A DNA stretch of 46,115 bases. Origin: Coriobacteriales bacterium (GTDB lineage Bacteria > Actinomycetota > Coriobacteriia > Coriobacteriales > UMGS124). Below, piece by piece: positions 15,902 through 24,620 of this stretch. The DNA lies in the NCBI GenBank assembly GCA_017515595.1, contig JAFWFL010000012.1, positions 1 to 46,115 on the forward strand, given 5' to 3'. The notes under the pieces are model-generated. The model saw only the letters and a program-made list of their open reading frames with translations. It did not search any database and was not told the origin of the DNA. Each line of letters starts with the position of its first letter. Position 1 is the first letter of the stretch. The position numbers and the translations under genes are program-made.

Positions 15902-18086
15902 TTGGTTTGAATCACAAATTGAGACGCGTGCCAAACTTGATAAACAACTGACGGAGAAGGCTTATGCCAAGCTTGCGGATAGCGTGTGTGATCCGGGACA
16001 ATCGCTCGATTTTGATACAGACAGCCTAGAAGCAGCTGACGGTGCCGTAAGAGCATGTCTCAAATACAATGGTATAGAAGCCGGTACGGTGCCTGAAGAT
16101 ATTGTTGATCTTAATGAACATTTGGATTGGCTTTGCCGTCCGGCAGGCGTTATGCGGCGTGATGTTCAGTTAAAACGCGGTTGGCAAAAGCAGGCTTTTG
16201 GTGCGATGTTGGGAAAACTCAAGTCGGGCGAGGCAGTGGCTTTACTACCCCAAGGTATACGCGGTTACTACTATATTGATCCGGTAAATAAGTGCAAAGT
16301 TAAGGTAACATCCAAAACGTGTTCAAATATTGAGCAGGAGGCGATACTGTTTTACCGGCCGCTCCCGGCTAAACCGCTCACAATTCGCGATCTTGCTGCG
16401 TTTATTTTTAGGATATTTGACCGCAATGACTACCTTTTGGTTTTGGTTGCGGGACTCATTGTGGCTGCTATTGGCCTTCTTCCTGCGTGGGCTAACCAGG
16501 TTGCTTTTGATGTTGTGGCACCTTCGGGCCAGGCCCGTCTCATTTTACCTATAGCTGCGCTTCTTTTGGGTGTGGCGGTCTCGACAGCGCTCATTGGCGC
16601 CTGCCGTAGCCTTGTGATGGCCCGCGTCTCTGCTAAGCTCGATATTATTACGGAGGCAGCGACATTTGCACGTATACTTGCACTACCGAGTTCCTTTTTT
16701 AAGCAGTATGCGTCAGGCGACCTTGGCAACCGCATATCAAGCGTAACAAGCATAGCGCAAACAATAGTTACTACCTTCCTTGGCTCGGGGCTTTCGGCCT
16801 TCTTATCGCTTATATATATCTTCCAAATTGGAGCATTTGCTCCTGCGCTTGCGTTGCCTGCGCTTGTAATTGTTATCATACAATCGGTGCTTACAATTAT
16901 GGCAACACTTGTCACCATACGGTACGAGAAAGAAAAGATGACAGCATCAGCTAAACTTTCCGGAACGGTAACAGCGCTTTTGAACGGTATACAAAAAATA
17001 AAACTTGCCGGAGCTGAGAACCGGGCTTTTGCAAAATGGGCAGACGGATACGCCGAATACGCAAGGCCGGTTTATAACCGTCCGGTATTTATCAGAGCGC
17101 TGCCTGCAATTGTGGCGCTTGTTGCGCTTTTGGGAAATATTGCTATCTATTATTTCGCAGGTTCAACCGGTGTTTCCATTGCTAATTATATGGCATTCAA
17201 CACGGCATACGGGCAGGTTACAGCCGCTATTATGGCGTTCGCCGGTATAGCAGGTCAAATTGCTCAGATTCAGCCCTTACTTTCTATTGTATCTCCTATC
17301 CTGGAAGCGACTCCCGAGATTGCCGAGGACAAGCCGAGTGTAGAATCGCTTACGGGCGGTATTGAAGTCTCGGGCCTGACATTTAGGTATAATGAAAATG
17401 CCCCCTATATCCTGCAAAATCTATCGTTTAAAATAAATCCCGGCGAATATGTAGCCCTGGTAGGGAAGAGCGGTTGCGGGAAGTCAACCATTCTGCGGCT
17501 TCTTCTGGGTTTTGAGACTCCGGAACGGGGCAGTATATTCTATGGCCCCTACAACATTCAAAAAATAAATCTTCGCTCGCTGCGCAGGCATATTGGTGTA
17601 GTGATGCAGGACGGAAAGCTGTTTATGGGTGATATTTCGAATAATATCACTATTTCGAACCCTTCAGCCACGCTTGATGATGCCTGGCAAGCTGCTGAAT
17701 TGGCCGGTATTGCTGACGACATACGCAAAATGCCCATGGGAATGCAGACGCTTATTACAGAGGGTAGCGGTGGTGTCTCGGGCGGTCAGCGCCAGCGTCT
17801 TATGATTGCGCGGGCAGTGTGCGGTAAGCGTCGTATTCTTATGTTTGATGAGGCCACAAGTGCTCTTGACAACCTCACACAAAAGCATGTGGCAGAATCA
17901 CTCGAAAACCTCAAATGTACGCGTATTGTGGTAGCACATCGCCTCTCAACGGTGCGCCATTGTGACCGTATTTTGGTAATAGATAACGGAAACATTGCAG
18001 AAGAGGGTACATACGAGGAACTTATTGCAAAGAACGGAGTATTTGCAGAGCTTGTAAAGCGGCAGCGTTTGGATAAGGAAGGATAG
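15894..18086 (+). CDS. NHLM-type second ABC transporter protein
   Basis: This 730-residue partner exporter lacks a C39 peptidase. Residues 1-165 form a soluble N-terminal region typical of the second NHLM ABC protein. Membrane helices span about 170-455. The ATPase domain has Walker A GKSGCGKST, signature VSGGQRQR, Walker B ILMFDEATSALD and H-loop VAHRLST. It probably forms a heterodimer or parallel pump with the preceding gene, with which it overlaps by 8 bp. The ATG at 15894 is preferred to an upstream in-frame start because GGAG lies close upstream and the overlap fits the operon style. The STAS gene follows 2 bp after the stop. Confidence 0.92.
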   Translation: MTDWFESQIETRAKLDKQLTEKAYAKLADSVCDPGQSLDFDTDSLEAADGAVRACLKYNGIEAGTVPEDIVDLNEHLDWLCRPAGVMRRDVQLKRGWQKQAFGAMLGKLKSGEAVALLPQGIRGYYYIDPVNKCKVKVTSKTCSNIEQEAILFYRPLPAKPLTIRDLAAFIFRIFDRNDYLLVLVAGLIVAAIGLLPAWANQVAFDVVAPSGQARLILPIAALLLGVAVSTALIGACRSLVMARVSAKLDIITEAATFARILALPSSFFKQYASGDLGNRISSVTSIAQTIVTTFLGSGLSAFLSLIYIFQIGAFAPALALPALVIVIIQSVLTIMATLVTIRYEKEKMTASAKLSGTVTALLNGIQKIKLAGAENRAFAKWADGYAEYARPVYNRPVFIRALPAIVALVALLGNIAIYYFAGSTGVSIANYMAFNTAYGQVTAAIMAFAGIAGQIAQIQPLLSIVSPILEATPEIAEDKPSVESLTGGIEVSGLTFRYNENAPYILQNLSFKINPGEYVALVGKSGCGKSTILRLLLGFETPERGSIFYGPYNIQKINLRSLRRHIGVVMQDGKLFMGDISNNITISNPSATLDDAWQAAELAGIADDIRKMPMGMQTLITEGSGGVSGGQRQRLMIARAVCGKRRILMFDEATSALDNLTQKHVAESLENLKCTRIVVAHRLSTVRHCDRILVIDNGNIAEEGTYEELIAKNGVFAELVKRQRLDKEG

Positions 18087-18088
18087 TA

Positions 18089-18391
18089 ATGAAAATCAAA
18101 ACAAGTGTAGACGGCACCAAAGCTATTATCGAGATAGAGGGCAAGCTTACAGTCAACACATCACCAGATTTAACTGCTGCGGTAGAGCAGCTTCCAGATG
18201 ACGTATGCGATATTGACGTCGATTTTACCAAGGTTGACTACATTGCTTCTGCAGGTTTGCGCGTGCTTGTAGCTACCGATAAACTCGCTGTAAAGCGGGG
18301 TGGACGCATGCGCATACTGCACCCATGCAGTGAGGTAAGGGATGTGCTTGAGATGACAGGCCTTTCTGAAGTTTTTACTATTGAGCGGTAA
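18089..18391 (+). CDS. STAS-domain anti-sigma factor antagonist
   Basis: This 100-residue single STAS domain resembles SpoIIAA/RsbV. The motif YIASAGLRVL places Ser54 two residues before Gly, where the phosphorylated serine of RsbV lies. In partner switching, the unphosphorylated form binds the anti-sigma kinase and frees sigma. Here a sigma factor lies upstream and a SpoIIE-type phosphatase follows 25 bp downstream, but no anti-sigma kinase is encoded in the window. The start has AAGGAAGG upstream and follows the ABC stop by 2 bp. Confidence 0.9.
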   Translation: MKIKTSVDGTKAIIEIEGKLTVNTSPDLTAAVEQLPDDVCDIDVDFTKVDYIASAGLRVLVATDKLAVKRGGRMRILHPCSEVRDVLEMTGLSEVFTIER

Positions 18392-18416
18392 ACAATAAGA
18401 CAAGGGAGTAAGCATT

Positions 18417-20810
18417 ATGCCTCCGGGCGTTAAACGATTCCCTAAAAAATCGAGGTTAATAAGCTGGGGTGGGACACTTGCCAAAATGGATCGCACTCCG
18501 CGATTGATGATTGCTGTTGTGCTGGCGGTCGCCTGCATTTCTCTTACATTTACCCAGCTGGGTTTTTTAGCTGTTACATTGCCGGGCGGTACTGTTGGAT
18601 ATGTAGTTGTTTTACTGGGAGTTGTAGCGCTCGGGGCACTTTTACTGGGCACGTTTTTTGGTACGGCATTGGGTCTTTTAGCCGGTGGCGTGCTCTTGTT
18701 GCATGCGCATTATTTACCGCTTGACCACTATGAGCTTTCATTTGTAACTCCCGTAACATCTATTGTTATGCTTGGGTTTGCAGGCTTGCTTTTGGGCGTG
18801 TTGTTTGCGTTTGTCCTGCGCAACAAGCCTTCACGGGGCAGATTTACAGTCTATATAACTATTGTTTGTATTATTGTGGCAGCACTTTATAGTCTTGCAT
18901 TTGTTTCGAATGTGTACTCTTTGCTTGTTATGAGCCTCGCCGAAAGTATAAATGAAGGGGTTGATGAGGCCTATGTACGGGAACTGGCAGCATCAACCGC
19001 TCTACGGTTGGGCAATATTGGTGTTCAGATAATTCTAACTGCCGCATTTATGGCTTTACTTTGTTTTGTTGGTAATTATTTGGCCCAAAAAAGATTGGAA
19101 CATAGCAGCTCTCTGGGATTGCGGGCTTTGTTTGGTTTGCGGCTTTCTGTTGTGGTGTTGCTTACGTTTATGATGATGACAGCCGTGAGTTATGTTGTTG
19201 TTACCTGGGATGAGCTTTGGGATAATGCGGAACAAATGCGTGACGAGGTTACCTATTTATGTAACCAGCTCGAAGACAACAGTAAACGCAGCAAAGCATT
19301 CGCAGATTTTACCGAGCGATCAGGGTTCGATTATAACGATTATACGTATGAACTCTGGTATGATACCGTTAGGATTCTTTCAGATGACAACTTGCTTTCA
19401 GGTTATTCCGTAGAAGAAGACGGAGATGTCATTGTGTTGGTTGGCTCTCTCATAGATAAGAGCAACAACAGCCGTTACAGCGATTTGTATTTTTCTGCAG
19501 ATTATTTTTCGTCCGGCATGCGCGAGGCAATCGAGAAAAGTATTGATACCGGTAAAATGCAGCGTTTTGTGTATGATGAAGTAAAGCTGTACCTTGAAAA
19601 TCCCAATCTCAACACTGCTGAAATGACCCAGCCGTATGTTGCCTATCTTTTGGCCAAACGTATGGGGTTTGAGAATTACGAAGGCGATAAATTTACGCAA
19701 ACCGTGATCATCATCCGGTCTTCGAGTATGGTATTTGAGAAGCGCGCGTTCATAATGACATGGGAAATTCTCGGATTCCTTGTGCTCTTGCTGGCTGTAT
19801 TTTTCATTGTGTTTCAGCTGATCAGTAAGGTGATTGCGAGCTATATTGACGAGACAAACGGTGTGCTTGCGCGCATTACCTCGGGCGATCTTGATGCGCG
19901 TGTGGAGGTACATGATACCCGCGAATTTGATTCGCTTTCAAACGGTATTAACACAACGGTAGATGCCCTCAAAGGCTGGATTGCCGAGGCCGAGACGCGC
20001 ATGGATGCCGAGCTGGCTACAGCTCGTGCTATCCAGGAAGCGACACTCCCCAGAGATTTTCCGCCGTTCCCCGACATTTGCAGATTTGATATTTTTGCGA
20101 GTATGGAACCGGCACGTGAGGTGGGCGGGGACTTTTATGACTTCTTCCTCATTGGAGAAGACTGTGATTCCCTGAAGGGCAAAGTAGGCTTTGTTGTGGC
20201 TGATGTAAGCGGTAAAGGTATTCCTGCCGCATTGTTTATGATGAAGGCAAAAGCGCTCATACGCGATTATGTTGACAACGGGGTAGAGCTTGGCGAAGCG
20301 GTATCTGCTGCGAATAAACAACTTTGCGACGGCAATAACGAGGCCATGTTTGTAACCGCATGGATAGGTGTTCTCGACTATGCTACAGGGCATGTGGATT
20401 ATGTAAACGCCGGTCATAACCCGCCGCTTCTCTGGCAGCGTGAAGGAGGCTGGCGCTGGTTGAAGCAGAGATCAGGTCCCATGTTGGGCTTGTATGACAT
20501 ATCCTACCGCACGTATTCTGTGGACTGCATTGCCGGCGATACGTTTTTGCTCTATACAGATGGAGTAACTGAGGCCTTTGATGTGAACGAGAAGCTCTAT
20601 GGCGAGGATCGCCTGCTGGTAGTGGCCGAGAAGGGTTACCGTTTGCATCCGGAAGATTTGCTTGAGTCTGTTCGTGCGGATGTTGCCGCTTATACAGAAG
20701 AAGCCGAGCAGTCTGATGACATTACAATATTGGCTCTCGAGGTAGGAGTACCGCCCGAGTTGACAAAAATTGAACGCCCACCAATCAAGATAAAAGGTAA
20801 CAGGGGGTAA
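18417..20810 (+). CDS. Membrane-bound SpoIIE-type PP2C serine phosphatase with HAMP domain
   Basis: The protein has 797 residues. Residues 30-240 hold about six transmembrane helices. Residues 260-440 form an extracytoplasmic sensor region bounded by helices near 243 and 450. A HAMP-like segment at 470-525 (ITSGDLDARVEVHDTREFDSL) leads to the PP2C domain at about 545-780. Metal and catalytic motifs are EVGGDFYD, VVADVSGKGIPAALF, YVNAGHNPPLL, LLYTDGVTEAF and QSDDITILAL. It probably dephosphorylates the neighbouring STAS protein in response to an outside signal and so switches the sigma factor. The last residues, GNRG and the stop, are encoded inside a 21-bp palindromic repeat, suggesting the repeat reshaped the C-terminus. 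Confidence 0.93.
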   Translation: MPPGVKRFPKKSRLISWGGTLAKMDRTPRLMIAVVLAVACISLTFTQLGFLAVTLPGGTVGYVVVLLGVVALGALLLGTFFGTALGLLAGGVLLLHAHYLPLDHYELSFVTPVTSIVMLGFAGLLLGVLFAFVLRNKPSRGRFTVYITIVCIIVAALYSLAFVSNVYSLLVMSLAESINEGVDEAYVRELAASTALRLGNIGVQIILTAAFMALLCFVGNYLAQKRLEHSSSLGLRALFGLRLSVVVLLTFMMMTAVSYVVVTWDELWDNAEQMRDEVTYLCNQLEDNSKRSKAFADFTERSGFDYNDYTYELWYDTVRILSDDNLLSGYSVEEDGDVIVLVGSLIDKSNNSRYSDLYFSADYFSSGMREAIEKSIDTGKMQRFVYDEVKLYLENPNLNTAEMTQPYVAYLLAKRMGFENYEGDKFTQTVIIIRSSSMVFEKRAFIMTWEILGFLVLLLAVFFIVFQLISKVIASYIDETNGVLARITSGDLDARVEVHDTREFDSLSNGINTTVDALKGWIAEAETRMDAELATARAIQEATLPRDFPPFPDICRFDIFASMEPAREVGGDFYDFFLIGEDCDSLKGKVGFVVADVSGKGIPAALFMMKAKALIRDYVDNGVELGEAVSAANKQLCDGNNEAMFVTAWIGVLDYATGHVDYVNAGHNPPLLWQREGGWRWLKQRSGPMLGLYDISYRTYSVDCIAGDTFLLYTDGVTEAFDVNEKLYGEDRLLVVAEKGYRLHPEDLLESVRADVAAYTEEAEQSDDITILALEVGVPPELTKIERPPIKIKGNRG

Positions 20811-20843
20811 CAGGGATATGTCCCCTGTTACCCCCTGTTACCT
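20795..20843. repeat. Perfect 21-bp inverted repeat spanning the ends of two convergent genes
   Basis: Positions 20795-20815 are the exact reverse complement of 20823-20843, with a 7-nt loop. The arms are tandem GGTAACAGG/CCTGTTACC units; a further near-copy of the CAGGGATATGTC...CTGTTAC half follows at 20847-20868. The repeat contains the stop of the phosphatase gene (20808-20810) and of the minus-strand membrane gene (20838-20840). It can act as a bidirectional terminator but looks like an inserted REP-like element; the GTCCCCTGTT part is shared with 136-190. Confidence 0.87.
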
Positions 20844-22283
20844 ACCCAGGGATATGTCACCTGTTACTTCATCAGCTAGTTGTTGGGCGGCATATGTTGA
20901 GGCATTTGATATCGCTTCATCAAGTTGCTGCATGGTATCTTCTGGCGGATTAATGATGTAGAGCGACCAGAGGATTCCGCCAAAGATTGCAACAACTATG
21001 AACACGATGTTCATGATGTCATTGGGAACACGGGCAAGGGCTCGTTCAAGCATGGGGTATACAAACCAGGTAATGATAGACGCGGCAACGCCAAACGCAA
21101 GGGTGTTTTGCAGGCATACCTGACCCATGATGTTACAAAAATTATTGCTGTAATCCCACATTTGCAAATCGCGGTTCATAATCATGCCCATGGTAAACTC
21201 AATGACCGTGCACAAAAGGGCATTTGAAAGGAAGCTGATAAGATAGGGAATAACCGGGTTTGAGAACCTTTTATCGAGCCATTCTTTGAACGGATACAAA
21301 AACAGTGCAATGAGCACCACAGCCATACCTTCCATAGGGAAGGGGTACAGCCAGTCGCGCCAAAGAACGGTATCGGCCGGGTTATATTCTCCTTCTACCC
21401 ATCCAAGGATTATGAACTGGCACAGGCCTGCCTCCATCCAATGGCCAAGAACCGCAAACACCACAAAGTAAATGCCAAGGTTCCTGATAAACGGCCATCC
21501 TTTGCGACGAATTACAAAGTCTTTTTTGTCGTACAGGCCATCGTGTTTTGCAAGATCGTTCACAAGCACTGTTTTGACACGTTGCGAGAAAGTAAAATAA
21601 AGAATTAAAAAGATATAAAAAGCTGTCTGGACATCAATATAGAGCCAGCTCGATGTGCCTGCAAGCAGATTGATAATTATGGTTGACGCGATACCAAAAA
21701 GCGCAATAGCAATAGTAAACGGACGCGCAATTTTATAGCGGTTAATAAAGAACCAAAACGCGACGCCTTCGAGCGCAATCATGATCCAGTCACTGATTGT
21801 CGCAACGTTGTACTGAATTGCGTCGCGCGAGGTAAAAACAAGCATCAAAAGTGTCAGCAAAATATGTGTTGCAAAAATGATTTGAATTGCGCGCATGAGA
21901 CCCAGCTTATTGGGAGCGCTGAACTTAATGGCATCGTAAGCCTGTTTAGCTGCTTTGGTAGCTGCACGATGATCCTGTTTGGCTTGAAGACGCGCTGCTC
22001 GTTCATGTGCGCGAGCGGCTTTTACGTCGCCGGCGCCGGTGTTTGTTTCGGCAATTATCCTAATACGCGTAGCGTCGTCTGCAATGGCATCAGCTTCCAT
22101 TGCAATACCAACCAGCCTTACAGCCTCAGCAGCGTCTGTTTGGGCTGCTTGCGTGATGTTGGCACGGTCAGCTCTGCCGGTGGAATACGCACGGTTAATT
22201 GCTGCTTCTGCAGCTTCTATATCTCTGAGCCGCTCTTCAGGCGTGGGAGTAGTGCTCTCGGGCTTCTCGGTCTTATTGCTCAC
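20838..22283 (-). CDS. Putative ABC transporter permease-like membrane protein (CmpB type)
   Basis: This protein of about 481 residues has an Ala- and charge-rich, probably coiled-coil cytoplasmic N-terminus (about residues 1-125) followed by some ten transmembrane helices. The C-terminal third carries signatures of the putative ABC-transporter type IV (CmpB) family: FPMEGMAVVLIALFLYPFKEWLD and MWDYSNNFCNIMGQVCLQ. No ATPase is adjacent, so the function is unknown. I chose the GTG at 22283 with AAAGGA six bases upstream; a TTG at 22310 lacks a ribosome site. The last residues (VTGDISLGR) are encoded by the palindromic repeat. Confidence 0.8.
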   Translation of the reverse strand: MSNKTEKPESTTPTPEERLRDIEAAEAAINRAYSTGRADRANITQAAQTDAAEAVRLVGIAMEADAIADDATRIRIIAETNTGAGDVKAARAHERAARLQAKQDHRAATKAAKQAYDAIKFSAPNKLGLMRAIQIIFATHILLTLLMLVFTSRDAIQYNVATISDWIMIALEGVAFWFFINRYKIARPFTIAIALFGIASTIIINLLAGTSSWLYIDVQTAFYIFLILYFTFSQRVKTVLVNDLAKHDGLYDKKDFVIRRKGWPFIRNLGIYFVVFAVLGHWMEAGLCQFIILGWVEGEYNPADTVLWRDWLYPFPMEGMAVVLIALFLYPFKEWLDKRFSNPVIPYLISFLSNALLCTVIEFTMGMIMNRDLQMWDYSNNFCNIMGQVCLQNTLAFGVAASIITWFVYPMLERALARVPNDIMNIVFIVVAIFGGILWSLYIINPPEDTMQQLDEAISNASTYAAQQLADEVTGDISLGR

Positions 22284-22556
22284 TGTGTTTCCTTTAGTTA
22301 CAACCTTCAATCTTTAGCCAGGCAATGAACGGGCACGTTGGCTTGCAAATTATACTCTGTCAATTGTACACGCACAAACGAGGTAGGTTCAATTGGATTA
22401 TTGTTTTCATATAAGCGTAAAAGCCATGGATTGGCGGAGTTTGATTGTCATATAATACTTTACTCATTAAAGATGGGAACTTGTTTACCGGAGCAAAACG
22501 CCGGTGACAATTTGTAAATGTGGTACTGTGAACTGCGGGCTTGAGACAGGAGTAAG

Positions 22557-23207
22557 ATGAAACGGCCGGAACCCGAGATGGACGCATCACGTTTTGTTGT
22601 GATGGCAGATTATATTCCGAGCATTGTCCAGGAGATTCGTTATTACTCCACATATAATTTTATTGGAGACCGCATTGACGGATACGAGGAGCCCATAGCC
22701 CTGTGCACGCTCGACTGTGCCCGGGCGCTCAAAGATGTGGCAGCCGAGCTTTTGGTACTTGGATATCGTCTGAAGGTGTTTGATGCTTATCGTCCCAAAA
22801 CTGCGGTAAAGCATTTTGTGCTCTGGGGTATTGAGGATACTGACCAGCGCATGAAGCAATATTTCTATCCGGATATTGATAAAACCGATACCTTTAAGCT
22901 TGGCTACATCGCATCTCGTTCATCACACAGCCGCGGCAGTACCGTTGACCTTTCGCTGCTCAATATGGACACCGGTCATGAAGTAGATATGGGCAGTCCT
23001 TTTGACCTGTTTGGCGAGATTTCGCATCCTTCATATACCGCAATTACTGATGAACAGTATCGCATGCGCATGCTTTTGCGCAACTCCATGATGCGCGCCG
23101 GGTTTGTGCCGTACGAATGCGAATGGTGGCACTTTACTCTGGCTGATGAACCCTATCCCGACACATATTTTGAGTTCCCTGTAACCCGCTCGAGCTTGAG
23201 AGCTTAA
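22557..23207 (+). CDS. VanX-like D-Ala-D-Ala dipeptidase (peptidase M15D)
   Basis: This 216-residue zinc dipeptidase cleaves D-Ala-D-Ala. All active-site residues are present at family spacing: Arg79 in DAYRP, His124 and Asp131 in SSHSRGSTVDLSL, and Glu189 and His192 in EWWHF. No signal peptide is seen, so it acts in the cytosol. No vanH or vanA ligase is adjacent, so a role in cell-wall dipeptide recycling (as DdpX) is more likely than glycopeptide resistance. The ATG has CAGGAG upstream. Its stop overlaps that of the convergent hydrolase by 4 bp. Confidence 0.93.
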   Translation: MKRPEPEMDASRFVVMADYIPSIVQEIRYYSTYNFIGDRIDGYEEPIALCTLDCARALKDVAAELLVLGYRLKVFDAYRPKTAVKHFVLWGIEDTDQRMKQYFYPDIDKTDTFKLGYIASRSSHSRGSTVDLSLLNMDTGHEVDMGSPFDLFGEISHPSYTAITDEQYRMRMLLRNSMMRAGFVPYECEWWHFTLADEPYPDTYFEFPVTRSSLRA

Positions 23208-24031
23208 GAGTCTTTCTCAAGCTTTTGGAGAAAGTCTTTGATGAGGTTGTTTACGATTTCCGGTGCATCTGTATTGGAGTTGTGTCCTGCGTCTTTAATC
23301 CACTCAATGGGGATCCCTGATTTTTGGTGCCATGCTTTGTTGTAGCGAATACAGGAACCTGCGTGGTCTTTTTCTCCGCAGATGAGAAGCGCCGGGCATT
23401 TAATCTCATAGGGGAGGTTTTCTTCTATAGCCTCAGCCAGAATTCTATAGCCATGGCCTGCGAGTTTTGCATATCTTTCTTGATCTCCGTCATAAACAAG
23501 CATCATATCGAGCATCAGCTGTCTTCCATAAGGAGACGTAGCCACGCCGTTTGTTCCTTGTTTTAAGAGTGTCTTCCAGGGATAATGACGGTAAACAGGC
23601 TCCATTCTCTTAAGGAGCCAAATCTCGGCCGCGGTCATATACTCACGCTTTAACGGCGCTGAGTCAACGGAGATAAACCCCTTGAGTTTCTCGGGAAACA
23701 GCTGAGAATAGGCTTGGCCAACATAGACGCCCATCGATTGGCCAATGATACACGGTTCTTCAAAGCCTTCTCGCTGAAGGATTTCGTCGAGCCATCTGGC
23801 CTTGTCCGTGAGGGAGAACGTCATTTCAAACGGCCAGGAAGATGTATGTCCCGGAGCATCCCAAACAAACACGGGATATTGGTTTTCAAAAAACTCGAGT
23901 TGCTTTTGGAACAGACGGTGATCAGCTGTGAGCCCCGGGAGAAAAACCAGCTGCGGGGAGGCTTTTTGGGCTTCTCGGTTTACCCAGTAATGAATTGTTC
24001 CGTGGGAAGTTTCGTATGTTTTCTCGATCAT
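23204..24031 (-). CDS. Alpha/beta hydrolase
   Basis: This protein of about 275 residues has the alpha/beta hydrolase fold. The oxyanion strand reads LVFLPGLTADHRLF, the nucleophile elbow IGQSMGVYVG (catalytic Ser), then LLICGEKDHAGSC for the acid and KDAGHNSNTDAP for the His. The substrate cannot be told from sequence; lipase-, esterase- and lactonase-type activities are all possible. The ATG at 24031 (MIEKTYETSHGTIHYW) has CGGAG eight bases upstream; a GTG at 24040 is too close to it. Monocistronic, convergent with the dipeptidase gene. Confidence 0.88.
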   Translation of the reverse strand: MIEKTYETSHGTIHYWVNREAQKASPQLVFLPGLTADHRLFQKQLEFFENQYPVFVWDAPGHTSSWPFEMTFSLTDKARWLDEILQREGFEEPCIIGQSMGVYVGQAYSQLFPEKLKGFISVDSAPLKREYMTAAEIWLLKRMEPVYRHYPWKTLLKQGTNGVATSPYGRQLMLDMMLVYDGDQERYAKLAGHGYRILAEAIEENLPYEIKCPALLICGEKDHAGSCIRYNKAWHQKSGIPIEWIKDAGHNSNTDAPEIVNNLIKDFLQKLEKDS

Positions 24032-24170
24032 GATTTGCACTCCGCCCTGTTCTTTGCTGGATTTATACCCACGCGAACATTAACAGACGGAGGCTTCTCC
24101 TTGTGTCTTCTTTTGTATCTTCACAGGTATTCTTAACGCCGGGGGTATTGTGGCGGTTTAAGAAACAACG

Positions 24171-24207
24171 GCAGCGCCGTAACAAAGCGATCTTGTTACG
24201 GCGCTGC
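24171..24207 (-). terminator. 15-bp perfect hairpin, terminator of the PII/amt operon
   Basis: GCAGCGCCGTAACAA (24171-24185) is the exact reverse complement of 24193-24207, with a 7-nt loop. On the minus strand it lies 32 bp after the PII stop and is followed by GTTGTTTCTT, a moderate T-rich tail. Confidence 0.8.
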
Positions 24208-24238
24208 GAAGAATCTGTTGGAAAACTCTTACATGCGG

Positions 24239-24577
24239 CTAAACTGCTTGGAGGCCACGTTCCCGAGTACGAATACGAATGACTTCTTCTACGGGGCTTA
24301 CAAAGATCTTGCCGTCGCCTACTTCACCGGTAGCAGCAACATCGCAAATAAGATCGATAAGGTCCGAGACCTTCTCGTCTTCTACGACGAGTTCAAACTT
24401 GACCTTGGGAAGCATGTTTAGAAGGACCTCAGTACCTCTAAAGTACTCGCTCCAACCGTGCTGGTTTCCGCAGCCCATTACCTGGGTTATTGTCATGCCG
24501 GTAATCTGGGCTTCAAATAACGCATCTTTGAGGGGCTCCAACTTCTCGGGTCGCACAATTGCGGTAAGACGTTTCAT
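24239..24577 (-). CDS. glnK: PII nitrogen regulatory protein
   Basis: This 112-residue PII protein senses ATP/ADP and 2-oxoglutarate and plugs the AmtB channel. It opens MKRLTAIVRPEKLEPLKDAL, has the T-loop from about residue 37 to 55 and the C-terminal signature TGEVGDGKIFVSPVEEVIRIRTRERG. Position 51, the Tyr modified by uridylylation or adenylylation in many bacteria, is Val, and position 46 is Phe; Tyr45 is the only T-loop tyrosine. Control is therefore probably by ligands only. The start has a purine-rich AAGAAAGAG upstream, 43 bp after the amt stop; the two form the usual operon. Confidence 0.95.
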   Translation of the reverse strand: MKRLTAIVRPEKLEPLKDALFEAQITGMTITQVMGCGNQHGWSEYFRGTEVLLNMLPKVKFELVVEDEKVSDLIDLICDVAATGEVGDGKIFVSPVEEVIRIRTRERGLQAV

Positions 24578-24620
24578 GAGAACTCTCTTTCTTCACATCG
24601 CAGGTAATACCGGGGCTTTG

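Noticed and set aside
22557-23207. Vancomycin-resistance cluster
   Set aside because: The VanX-like gene has no vanH, vanA/B ligase or two-component genes beside it.
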